A stretch of 64,000 bases of DNA, from the NCBI RefSeq assembly GCF_900182725.1, contig NZ_FXTO01000013.1:1-64000 (forward strand), given 5' to 3'. Source of the stretch: Thalassovita litoralis. GTDB taxonomy: Bacteria; Pseudomonadota; Alphaproteobacteria; Rhodobacterales; Rhodobacteraceae. Under the pieces are notes generated by a model that searched no databases, was not told the DNA's origin, and saw only the letters and a program-made list of their open reading frames with translations. Of this stretch, positions 48,613 through 57,389 are shown piece by piece. Position 1 is the stretch's first letter, and each line of letters opens with the position of its first letter. The position numbers and the translations under genes were made by a program.

Positions 48613-49935
48613 TCAACGGAAAGCGTACAATTGCCCCTTGGTGGACACCACATACAACGTGCGCCCCGCGACAACCGGCGCGGTCGTCGCCCCATCCGGC
48701 ACATCTACCGTCTGGGTCAGGCTGCCATCCTTGGGATCGAAAAACCGCATCTTGCCATCGTTCGACGCAACAATGATCCGCCCCCCGGCCAGTACCGGCC
48801 CCATATTGGCGTAAACCTCGGTCGCTTTTTTCTGGGTGAACTTCACGTAATTGGGCAGTTTCACCCCCCAGATGCGGCTACCATCTTTGGCATTCAGACG
48901 GACCAGTTCGTTTTGATCGGTAATCGCAAAGACCGAACCCCCAGCAGGCCACATTGGCCCCAGCGCCCCGTCCTTGGCCGTCCACAGCCGTTCACCGCTG
49001 TCCAAATCCATCGCCACCATCCGGCCCGCATAAGACCCGACATAGACAGTGCCACCATCCACCACCGGATCGCCGGTGATGTCGCTGATCTTGCCAAGCG
49101 CCCGATTGCGCCGCTGCCCTGCCAATTGCGAAGCCCAAAGCCGCATACCGCCCTTGCGGAACGCCGCCTGCACCTCGCCATCGCCATAGCCGAAGATCGC
49201 GTATTTATCGGTCAGCGCAGGGGACGGCGCCCCCAGCACGTTGCCGGTATCCGGCGCTGATGTCATCTGCCAGCGAATACGCCCACTGTCTGCCTCGATT
49301 GCCCATGCGGTATCGTCGCCGCTGGTGACATAAACCAGCCCCTTGTAGTAGGTCGGCGCACCCGATCCGCTGGCATTCAGCAATTGCTGCCATTTTACAG
49401 CGCCCGAAACCGGGTCCAGCGCGGTCAGGCTGCCAAAGCCCGAGGTCACGAACACCATTCCACCGCCATAGGCCAGCCCGCCGCCGGTCGCTTCGTCCGG
49501 GGTATCGCGCGGCGGCGTCAGATCGCGGCTCCACAGCCTTTCGCCAGTACCCGAGGTGGCGACCACCGTTGCATTGGCGTCCAGCGTGTAAATTCGTCCA
49601 TCGGCCACGATGGGATCAGCCGTGATCCGGTTGCGACGGCTGTCGCCCGCCCCAATCGGAGCAGACCAAACCAAGGTCGGCGCGGTCCCCAAAGCAGCGT
49701 TCGAGGTCCGATAGGCAGGCGTGCCAATCCGATGTGTCCATTCGCTGTTGGCGCGTTGCGCGGGCAGTCTGATTGCCACGGAACGATTCTCACTGATCGC
49801 ATCGGCGGGCGGGGTGCCGCCCTCCAGCACCGCGTAAATCTCTTCCCGCTTGCCGATCAGAACTTCCTCGCGCTCACTGCACGCGGCCAGCATTGCCAAA
49901 CCAGCCACTCCAAGGACCAAAGAACTTGCTTTCAC
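48613..49935 (-). CDS. bamB: Outer membrane assembly lipoprotein BamB-like (PQQ beta-propeller)
   Basis: 440 residues from the GTG at 49935. Signal peptide with lipobox LAMLAAC. Repeated PQQ-type blades (DLDSGERLWTAKDGAL, DPVSGAVKWQQLL, DPKDGSLTQTVDVPDGA) build an eight-bladed propeller. BamB is part of the BAM complex that inserts outer-membrane proteins. The gene lies 49 bp upstream of der and 68 bp downstream of the yfgM-like gene, the usual conserved order. Confidence 0.92.
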   Translation of the reverse strand: MKASSLVLGVAGLAMLAACSEREEVLIGKREEIYAVLEGGTPPADAISENRSVAIRLPAQRANSEWTHRIGTPAYRTSNAALGTAPTLVWSAPIGAGDSRRNRITADPIVADGRIYTLDANATVVATSGTGERLWSRDLTPPRDTPDEATGGGLAYGGGMVFVTSGFGSLTALDPVSGAVKWQQLLNASGSGAPTYYKGLVYVTSGDDTAWAIEADSGRIRWQMTSAPDTGNVLGAPSPALTDKYAIFGYGDGEVQAAFRKGGMRLWASQLAGQRRNRALGKISDITGDPVVDGGTVYVGSYAGRMVAMDLDSGERLWTAKDGALGPMWPAGGSVFAITDQNELVRLNAKDGSRIWGVKLPNYVKFTQKKATEVYANMGPVLAGGRIIVASNDGKMRFFDPKDGSLTQTVDVPDGATTAPVVAGRTLYVVSTKGQLYAFR

Positions 49936-50003
49936 GGACACTGCCCTCACTTCTTTTTGCGGCCCGCCTGTTCCACCTTTAGGAACCCCGACCGCGCGGT
50001 GGA

Positions 50004-50675
50004 TCACTCGCCCGCCTGATCGGCTGCTTTCAGCTCGCCACCCAGCGATACAATCAACTGAGACGCCCGGCGACGCAAGTCTCCTGTCACCTCGGCATCT
50101 GCCAGAATACGCTGTAACCGCTCGATTGCGTCCTGCGCTTTACCTTCGCTGACATCCAGCAACGCAAGTTGTTCCTCGGCGGGCAGACGCAGCGTTGGCG
50201 CGGTCGTTACCAGCCCCTCCAGACGCACTCGGCGTTCGGCGGCATCCAGCTTTTCGCCCTGAACCAACAGCGATTTGAACCCCGCGACCTGACGATAGAT
50301 CATCGGGATTTCCCCGTTCGAGGCCACCGAATCCAGCAGCGTCACAGCCCCGGCGGCATCGCCTGCCTCGGCCAGTTCGGCGGCGCGCATCATCGCCACA
50401 ACGGCACCGGCGACCGCAGAACCGGATTCAACCCCGGCCAGCGCCTGTTCCCGCGCGGCTGCATCGTCAGCTTTCATCGCGGTCACGATATCATCGCCCA
50501 GCTTTTCCGCCGCAGCGGTCGCTTGCGCCTTGCGCCATTCGTTATACGCCGCCGACCCAACGATGACGACCACCGCCAGAACCGCAATCCAGCCGTATTT
50601 CTTCATCAGTGCGAACAGCTTGTCGCGGCGCACTTCTTCGGTGACTTCTTCAATGAAACTGTCGGTATCGCTCAC
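50004..50675 (-). CDS. YfgM-like membrane-anchored TPR protein
   Basis: 223 residues from the GTG at 50675 (coding for SDTDSFIEEVTEEVRRDKLF). A single N-terminal membrane helix (KKYGWIAVLAVVVIVGSAAY) and TPR-like helices in the periplasmic part. In enteric bacteria YfgM is an ancillary SecYEG/chaperone factor encoded next to bamB. Co-transcription with bamB and der is likely. Confidence 0.85.
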   Translation of the reverse strand: MSDTDSFIEEVTEEVRRDKLFALMKKYGWIAVLAVVVIVGSAAYNEWRKAQATAAAEKLGDDIVTAMKADDAAAREQALAGVESGSAVAGAVVAMMRAAELAEAGDAAGAVTLLDSVASNGEIPMIYRQVAGFKSLLVQGEKLDAAERRVRLEGLVTTAPTLRLPAEEQLALLDVSEGKAQDAIERLQRILADAEVTGDLRRRASQLIVSLGGELKAADQAGE

Positions 50676-50909
50676 GCAGGCACCCTTTCTCGATTTGCAC
50701 CCTCTTAGCGCAGCGCCCCTGCGCTGCCAAGGGCTGCGGCATGATGCGCGTATAATCAACGAATGCACGCTTGCGTGACTCGGGACACACGCATAATCTG
50801 AACCGAACGGTTCACCCAACAGTGACCCATATTGAAAAGTAACGGTCCGACCCCACTTATTTGCGAACCCGGACTGCCCTTTGACGCGCGAACAAGGACT
50901 GACACAACC

Positions 50910-52160
50910 ATGCGACCCATCCCGGTGCTCACCGCCATTTTGGTGACAGCGTTTCTATATGTTCTGGTGATGGAGCGCGAAGCGCTCATGGCCTTTGCCC
51001 TGTCAGGTGATGTTGAACAGGCGATAGAGGTCGCCAACACAAACGACACCACCCCCGAAGTCACCAAACCAGACCGCCCCACCCATAAACCCGTGGGCGT
51101 GGTCGCCCTGCATTCCACGGCACAGGTGATTGACAGCGCCGTGGTTTTGCGCGGCGAGACGCAGGCCATGCGGCAGGTCGATGTCCGCGCCGAAACCACG
51201 GCACAGGTGGTTTCCGATCCGCTGCGCCGGGGGGCCTATGTGGAACGGGGCCAAACCCTGTGTGAACTGGACCCCGGCACCCGCCCCGCCAGCCTGGCCG
51301 AGGCTCAGGCCGGTCTGGCCAGCGCCCGCGCCCGTATCCCAGAAGCGCAAGCGAACCTGAAAAAGGCCGAAGCCGCCCTGCACGAAGCAACGATTAACTA
51401 TAACGTCGCCAAGAAGCTGAACACCTCGGGCTATGCCGCGGAAACCCGTCTGGCAGGCGCCGAAGCCGCCGCCAAAGCAGCCGAGGCCGGTGTGGAATCT
51501 GCCCGGTCGGGACTGGAAACCGTTCAGGCCAATATCGAATCCGCGCAGGCCGCCGTTGCAGCCCGCCAAAAGGAAATCGACCGCCTGACCATCACCGCAC
51601 CGTTTACCGGCCTGCTGGAATCCGACAGCGCCGAATTGGGTAGCCTGCTGCAATCCGGCGGGCTGTGCGCCACGGTGATACAATTGAACCCGATCAAGCT
51701 GGTGGGCTATGTGCCTGAAACCGAAATTGACCGCGTGTCGGTCGGGGCTTTGGCAGGGACGCGGCTGACCACCGGCACACAGGTGCAGGGGCGCGTGACC
51801 TTTTTGTCCCGTTCCGCCGATCCGCAAACACGCACCTTCCGCGTGGATATTGACGTTGCCAACCCCGATCTGAAAATCCGCGACGGACAGACGGCAGAAA
51901 TCCTGATCGCGTCAGACGGGGCAAAGGCCCATTTGCTGCCGCAATCGGCACTGACGTTGAATGACGATGGCAAACTTGGCGTTCGGCTGGTTGGGGCGAA
52001 TAATATCGTGGCCTTCGCCCCCATCACGCTGGTGCGCGACACCGCGCAGGGCGTGTGGATCACCGGGCTGGACGAAACCGCCGACGTGATCATCGTCGGG
52101 CAGGAATATGTCACCGCAGGCGTCACCGTTGCCCCCACCTTTCAGGAGGTCGCGCAATGA
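50910..52160 (+). CDS. RND efflux periplasmic adaptor (membrane fusion protein)
   Basis: 416 residues from the ATG at 50910 (MRPIPVLTAILVTAFLYVLV), a signal-anchor start. Lipoyl/barrel-sandwich halves (VDVRAETTAQVVSDPLRRGA and LTITAPFTGLLESD) bracket a long coiled-coil hairpin (about residues 130-245), then a beta-barrel domain. HlyD/AcrA-family adaptors bridge pump and outer membrane channel. Overlaps the pump gene by ATGA. Confidence 0.92.
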   Translation: MRPIPVLTAILVTAFLYVLVMEREALMAFALSGDVEQAIEVANTNDTTPEVTKPDRPTHKPVGVVALHSTAQVIDSAVVLRGETQAMRQVDVRAETTAQVVSDPLRRGAYVERGQTLCELDPGTRPASLAEAQAGLASARARIPEAQANLKKAEAALHEATINYNVAKKLNTSGYAAETRLAGAEAAAKAAEAGVESARSGLETVQANIESAQAAVAARQKEIDRLTITAPFTGLLESDSAELGSLLQSGGLCATVIQLNPIKLVGYVPETEIDRVSVGALAGTRLTTGTQVQGRVTFLSRSADPQTRTFRVDIDVANPDLKIRDGQTAEILIASDGAKAHLLPQSALTLNDDGKLGVRLVGANNIVAFAPITLVRDTAQGVWITGLDETADVIIVGQEYVTAGVTVAPTFQEVAQ

Positions 52161-55100
52161 CCGGAATGGTCGATTGGGCCGCCGCCCGCGCCCGCATGAT
52201 CGTGGCTTTTATCATCCTGTCGCTGGCGGCAGGCTGGACGGCCTATCGTGACCTGCCCAAAGAAGGAGAGCCGGATATCGAAATCCCGGCTCTTTTCGTA
52301 TCTGTCCCCTTTCCCGGCATTTCCGCCGAAGACAGCGAAACCCTGCTGGTCAAACCGATGGAAACGGAATTTTCCGATCTGGACGGGCTGAAAACCATGT
52401 CCTCGACCGCGGCCGAGGGATACGCGGGCGTGGCGCTGGAATTTGAATTTGGCTGGGATAAATCCAAGGTGCTGGCCGATGTGCGCGACGCCATGTCCAC
52501 CGCCGAAAGCAAATTCCCGGATGGGGCGGAAAAATATACCGTCAACGAAATCAACTTTTCCGAATTTCCCATCATCATCGTGAACCTGACCGGCGATGTC
52601 CCCGAACGCACCATGTTTCAGGTCGCCAAAGACCTGCAAGACAAGGTCGAAGGGCTGGACGCTGTGCTGGAAGCCGGGATTGCCGGATCGCGCGATGAAA
52701 TGGTCGAGGTTGTGATCGACCCGCTGCGTCTTGAATCCTACAACGTCACCGCTGCGGAACTGATCAACGTGGTGCGCAACAATAACATGCTGGTCGCCGC
52801 AGGCGAGGTAGACAGCGCCCAAGGCACGTTTTCGGTCAAGATCCCGTCGTCCTTTGATGAACCGCGCGACATTTATTCCCTGCCGGTCAAAATCAATGGT
52901 CAGCGGGTTGTGACACTGGGCGATCTGGCCGAAATCCGCCTGACATTCGAGGATCGCACCGGGATTGCCCGCTTCAACGGCGAACCCACCGTGGCGCTGC
53001 AAGTGGTCAAACGCAAGGGCTTCAACCTGCTGGACACCACCGCCGCCGTGCGGCAGGTGGTTGACCAGGCGCAAACCGAATGGCCCACTGATTTACAAGC
53101 CGCCGTCACCGTTGGCACGTCAAACGACCAAAGCCGCGTCGTTGGGTCGATGGTCAGCCAGCTTGAAGGCTCGGTGCTGACAGCTATCGCGCTGGTGATG
53201 ATCGTGGTTCTGTCCAGCCTTGGCAGCCGCGCCGCGCTACTGGTGGGCTTTGCCATTCCTACCTCGTTCCTGCTGTGTTTCCTGCTGCTGGCGGCGATGG
53301 GCGTCACCATTTCCAACATTGTCATGTTCGGCCTGATTCTGGCCGTGGGGATGCTGGTGGATGGGGCCATCGTGGTTGTGGAATATGCCGACAAACGTAT
53401 CTCCGAAGGGGTCGGCCCCATGCACGCCTATGTCGAGGCGGCAAAGCGCATGTTCTGGCCCATCGTGTCGTCCACCGCGACCACGCTTTGCGCGTTTTTG
53501 CCCATGCTGTTCTGGCCCGGCGTTCCGGGCGAATTTATGGGGATGCTGCCCGTTACGCTGATTTTCGTGTTGTCCGCCTCGTTGGTGGTGGCGCTGATCT
53601 ATCTGCCTGTGATGGGCGGGGTGTCCGGGCGGCTGAGCCGTAAATTCAACGGTGCCTCTGCCTTTTTGACCGCCCATGCCCCGTGGTGGCTGCGCGCCCT
53701 GCTGGTGCCGGTTAGCTGGATGGGTATGTTCATCGGCGCGATGCAGGTGCTGAACCCCGGCTATCTGTTCGGCGGCACCAGCCCCCTGCCCCCGGCCTTT
53801 GCTTCTTTGCCCGGCACGGTGCTGTTTTTCGGGGCGGCCTTTCTGGCCTCGATCGCGCTGGGATCGGTCAAAATCACATGGGCACGCCGCACCCGCATCA
53901 AGGCGGGCCACAAACGCACACCTTTTGGGATTTTGATCAAGTTCATCGCAGGCAATCCGATTATGCCACTGATCACGGTGGGCACTGTCATTACCTTTGT
54001 CGTGCTGACGATGATGACCTTTTCCCAAAATAGCAAAGGCGTGGAATTCTTTGTGGATTCCGAACCGGAACAGGCCATCGTCTATGTCCGCGCCCGTGGC
54101 AACCTGTCCCTGCATGAAAAGGACGCGCTGGTGGCACAGGTCGAAAAGATCGTGCTGGCCCATCCCGGTGTGCTGAACGCCTTTGCCTTCGCGGGTGAAG
54201 GCGGGTTGAAAAACAATACCGGGGGCGCGCAGCCGCCGCTGGATACGATCGGTCAGGTTCAGCTTGAAACAATTCCGTGGGAAGACCGATCCGACCGTCC
54301 TGATCTGGACGGCGACGTGATCATTGCCGAACTGACCCAACAGTTAGAACAAATCCCCGGCATCAAGATCGAGATTCTGGCACAAGCGATGGGTCCGGCC
54401 TCGGCCAAGCCGGTACATCTGCGCCTGCTGGGGAATAACTGGGCCGATCTGGTGAAAGCCACCGAACTTGCCCGCACACATTTTGAAGACACCGAAGGGC
54501 TGCAACTGGTCGAAGACACCCTGCCCCTGCCCGGTATTGACTGGCAAATCAACGTGGATGTTGAAAAAGCCGGGCTTTATGGCGCGGATGTGGCCACTGT
54601 GGGCGCAATGGTCCAACTGGTCACACGCGGCATCCTGCTGGACACGATGCGCGTGGACACCAGTGACGAAGAAATCGAAATCCGCGTCCGCTTGCCGGAA
54701 CAGAACCGCGTCCTGTCTACGCTGGACACGCTGAAGGTGCGCACCCCGGACGGGCTGGTGCCGCTGGCCAATTTCATCACCCGCGAACCCGTGCCCAAAC
54801 TGGCGCAGATCAAACGCGTGGATCAAACCCGCTACTTCGATGTCAAAGCGGGCGTGGTGGACGGGCTGACCAAAACCGCCACCAACCCCGATGGGACGAC
54901 CTATCAGGTGCCGATCAACGCCAATGAACGCATCGCAACACTGACAGAATGGCTGAATTCAAACCCATTTCCGGCGGGCATCGAATGGGAATGGACCGGC
55001 GATCAGGAAGATCAGGCCGAATCTCAGGCCTTCCTGATGCAAGCCTTTGCTGCCGCGCTGGCGCTGATGTTCATCATCCTTTTGGCGCAGTTCAACAGCT

Positions 55101-55747
55101 TTTATAATTCGTTCCTTGTGCTGCTGGCGGTGGTTTTGTCCACCACCGGCGTGTTGATCGGGATGATGGTGATGGATCAGGCGTTTTCGATCATCATGAC
55201 AGGCACCGGCATCGTGGCGCTGGCGGGGATCGTGGTGAACAACAATATCGTGCTGATCGACACCTATCAGGAATATTCCGCCTATATGCCCCGGATCGAA
55301 GCCATCGTTCGCACCGCCGAAGATCGCATTCGCCCCGTGCTGCTGACCACCATCACCACGATGGCCGGTCTGGCCCCGATGATGTTCGGCCTGTCGCTGG
55401 ATTTCATTCAGGGCGGTTATTCCATCGACAGCCCCACCGCGCTGTGGTGGAAACAACTGGCAACTGCGGTGGTGTTCGGTCTGGGTATTGCCACAGTGCT
55501 GACGCTGGTGTTCACCCCGTCATTGCTGGCAATCCGGATCTGGCTGACCACCTATTTACGCTGGATTGCCCAAGGGCTGAAGGCACTGTCCCTTGGCCGC
55601 GCCAGCCGCGCCGCACAGGATATGGCCCTGCAACGCGCCGCCCGCAAACTGAAAGCACCAGAAATCATCTGGGACGATGATACCCCTGATGTGGCCGGAT
55701 TTAATGTCGTGTCCTCGGACAGACCGAACATCAAAGCAGCAGAATGA
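52157..55747 (+). CDS. RND-family multidrug/solute efflux permease
   Basis: 1196 residues from ATG 52157. Duplicated six-helix cores with porter domains. Helix-4 motif region GMLVDGAIVVVEYADK has the charged residues of RND proton relay, and the second half has GIVVNNNIVLIDTYQE. Large loop LPGIDWQINVDVEKAGLYG fits the PN/PC porter subdomains. Slightly longer than AcrB, with a C-terminal cytosolic tail (DMALQRAARKLKAPEIIWDD). Substrate unknown; no outer membrane channel gene nearby. Confidence 0.93.
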   Translation: MTGMVDWAAARARMIVAFIILSLAAGWTAYRDLPKEGEPDIEIPALFVSVPFPGISAEDSETLLVKPMETEFSDLDGLKTMSSTAAEGYAGVALEFEFGWDKSKVLADVRDAMSTAESKFPDGAEKYTVNEINFSEFPIIIVNLTGDVPERTMFQVAKDLQDKVEGLDAVLEAGIAGSRDEMVEVVIDPLRLESYNVTAAELINVVRNNNMLVAAGEVDSAQGTFSVKIPSSFDEPRDIYSLPVKINGQRVVTLGDLAEIRLTFEDRTGIARFNGEPTVALQVVKRKGFNLLDTTAAVRQVVDQAQTEWPTDLQAAVTVGTSNDQSRVVGSMVSQLEGSVLTAIALVMIVVLSSLGSRAALLVGFAIPTSFLLCFLLLAAMGVTISNIVMFGLILAVGMLVDGAIVVVEYADKRISEGVGPMHAYVEAAKRMFWPIVSSTATTLCAFLPMLFWPGVPGEFMGMLPVTLIFVLSASLVVALIYLPVMGGVSGRLSRKFNGASAFLTAHAPWWLRALLVPVSWMGMFIGAMQVLNPGYLFGGTSPLPPAFASLPGTVLFFGAAFLASIALGSVKITWARRTRIKAGHKRTPFGILIKFIAGNPIMPLITVGTVITFVVLTMMTFSQNSKGVEFFVDSEPEQAIVYVRARGNLSLHEKDALVAQVEKIVLAHPGVLNAFAFAGEGGLKNNTGGAQPPLDTIGQVQLETIPWEDRSDRPDLDGDVIIAELTQQLEQIPGIKIEILAQAMGPASAKPVHLRLLGNNWADLVKATELARTHFEDTEGLQLVEDTLPLPGIDWQINVDVEKAGLYGADVATVGAMVQLVTRGILLDTMRVDTSDEEIEIRVRLPEQNRVLSTLDTLKVRTPDGLVPLANFITREPVPKLAQIKRVDQTRYFDVKAGVVDGLTKTATNPDGTTYQVPINANERIATLTEWLNSNPFPAGIEWEWTGDQEDQAESQAFLMQAFAAALALMFIILLAQFNSFYNSFLVLLAVVLSTTGVLIGMMVMDQAFSIIMTGTGIVALAGIVVNNNIVLIDTYQEYSAYMPRIEAIVRTAEDRIRPVLLTTITTMAGLAPMMFGLSLDFIQGGYSIDSPTALWWKQLATAVVFGLGIATVLTLVFTPSLLAIRIWLTTYLRWIAQGLKALSLGRASRAAQDMALQRAARKLKAPEIIWDDDTPDVAGFNVVSSDRPNIKAAE

Positions 55748-55751
55748 TAGG

Positions 55752-55779
55752 AAAAGGTCGGGCCAACGCCCGGCCTTTT
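55752..55779 (+). terminator. Rho-independent terminator of RND operon
   Basis: AAAAGGTCGGGC-CAAC-GCCCGGCCTTTT, a 12-bp stem with one G-T wobble, 4 bp after the pump stop. Also T-rich in the other direction. Confidence 0.9.
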
Positions 55780-55881
55780 CGCCTTATTCGCGCATCCCGA
55801 TGGAGAACCAAGCCCCAACGCGCTTAGGATATCATGGCAAAGTTTCCTAATTGACAGAGATCGCGAACCACCCTAGCGTTC

Positions 55882-56697
55882 ATGTCACTCTTGCTCAGCA
55901 AGCATTTGCCACCATTAGATAAATTTAGGATATACATTTTGTCCATTCGCGCATTTGGCTTGATCTCTGCCCTTTTATTGTCTGCTTGTGGCTCCCCTTC
56001 ATCTGGACCAGTTTCTCGCGCCTCCCTGATGGGCGAAGGTGGAGTAACCGTGGACATTAAACTAGGGGATGCAAAAAACTCGACCATCGCCAGCGGTCGT
56101 ACAGGGCTGATGAATATCACCAGCACATCGCAATTCGTGCAACAACCCATGCGCTTCACGGCCAGCCTGGGTAATTCTGCCGCTGCACAAAAAGTCCGCG
56201 CCGAAGGCAAAACGCTTTATGTCTATGCGGCAACCAAACTCCTGCTTGAGGTCACCGAGAAAGGCAGAAAGGGAATAAAAGAGGGTGGCATAAACCTAGA
56301 AGGGAGTAGTTGCGAAGGGTACAAGTTTGTTCTTTATCCCGGTAACAACTATTCTGTCAGCCTCTATGCCGAACCGAAAATCCGCATTCGTAATAAAAGC
56401 CGTGCCGACACGCCGTTTGGCAAACATACAGATGACTGGGTCGCCTCCTCTCGTGAGGCATTCAGCTCTGTCATAGCGGTCAGGTCCAAGCCATTCATGG
56501 TTGTCGGATACGGAGACAGGTATATGAACGGAGACAGGTATATGAACCCTGTGAATTATGGTCCTGCGGTCACTGTCTCCCATGAATTTGATCGCAGTTG
56601 CACGCTCTCTGCCTCGAAGGAGTTTTTCAAGAGCAAGGGGCGTGAGAAAAACAAGAGCGGCAATGTCGTGCGCCGCGCACCGAAAAAAGCCCAATGA
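55882..56697 (+). CDS. Unrecognised lipoprotein
   Basis: 271 residues from the annotated ATG; an ATG inside the leader (55939 region codes LSIRAFGLISALLLSACGSP) may be missed, so the start is uncertain. A lipobox LLSAC at about residues 32-36 marks a lipoprotein. The mature part is beta-rich with no known domain. A duplicated hexapeptide GDRYMN lies at positions 211-222 (perfect 18-bp tandem repeat in the DNA). It overlaps the next gene by ATGA. Base composition is visibly more AT-rich than the neighbouring ORFs, a sign of possible transfer. Confidence 0.65.
   Translation: MSLLLSKHLPPLDKFRIYILSIRAFGLISALLLSACGSPSSGPVSRASLMGEGGVTVDIKLGDAKNSTIASGRTGLMNITSTSQFVQQPMRFTASLGNSAAAQKVRAEGKTLYVYAATKLLLEVTEKGRKGIKEGGINLEGSSCEGYKFVLYPGNNYSVSLYAEPKIRIRNKSRADTPFGKHTDDWVASSREAFSSVIAVRSKPFMVVGYGDRYMNGDRYMNPVNYGPAVTVSHEFDRSCTLSASKEFFKSKGREKNKSGNVVRRAPKKAQ
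56512..56547 (+). repeat. 18-bp perfect tandem duplication
   Basis: GGAGACAGGTATATGAAC occurs twice without gap inside the lipoprotein gene and adds GDRYMN twice in frame. Copy number may vary between strains. Confidence 0.9.
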
Positions 56698-57224
56698 TTA
56701 ATTCAGTCCTGCCCGCCCCGCGCCCCTTCCTTGCCGTGTTGCTTTGCATCTGGCTTCCTCACGGGGCTTTCGCCTCTGACTTTGGATCTTTGATCAATCA
56801 GGGAAATAGTGCCTTCGAGAAGGCCGTGCAGCAAGACCGCAACTGGCTTAAAAAGGAAAGGGCTGCGGACGAGCGGCGGCGCAGACAGGCCGAAGAAAAT
56901 GCCCGGATACGCGCAGAGGAGGCACGCAGGCACGGGACAACATACGCCGCGCCCGATACAAACAGTTCCGATAGTGGTTCCACAGCGGGATCCAAGCCTG
57001 CGGCGTCTCAATCCGCTGGAACCTCCGGCACCACAAAAGGGGTACGTTCGATTACCTCGGGTGGGCGCGTAGCCGGCACTTCCAACACCGCCCACAGGAT
57101 CACCTGTAACAATGGACAGGAATACCGTATCTGGCGCTCTGGCGAGCAATGGTGGGATGGTCGGGGCGCACGCGGCGGCCAATACCGCGATCTTCGGGAA
57201 GAAGCGGAACGCCAGTGTCGCTGA
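56694..57224 (+). CDS. Unrecognised secreted protein with charged coiled coil
   Basis: 176 residues. Signal peptide (LAVLLCIWLPHGAFA), a highly charged helix rich in Arg/Glu (RAADERRRRQAEENARIRAE, about residues 56-80) likely coiled coil, a Ser/Thr/Gly-rich linker (about 85-130) and a C-terminal cysteine-bearing domain (RITCNNGQEYRIWRSGEQWW, C-terminal C175). Start overlaps the lipoprotein stop (ATGA), so the two are made together. Function unknown. Confidence 0.65.
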   Translation: MINSVLPAPRPFLAVLLCIWLPHGAFASDFGSLINQGNSAFEKAVQQDRNWLKKERAADERRRRQAEENARIRAEEARRHGTTYAAPDTNSSDSGSTAGSKPAASQSAGTSGTTKGVRSITSGGRVAGTSNTAHRITCNNGQEYRIWRSGEQWWDGRGARGGQYRDLREEAERQCR

Positions 57225-57389
57225 CACCGCCCAAGCCAATGGGGGTCCGGCCGCACAGCATCGGACCGCATTCAGCACTAACGATCAAGACCATGACACC
57301 GAATGATCTGTGACGCCAAAATCAAGCGCACGCGATTGGACGTCGAAGTGTGTGCCTCTGGATTGGCTATCTGATCATCACCATGACAT

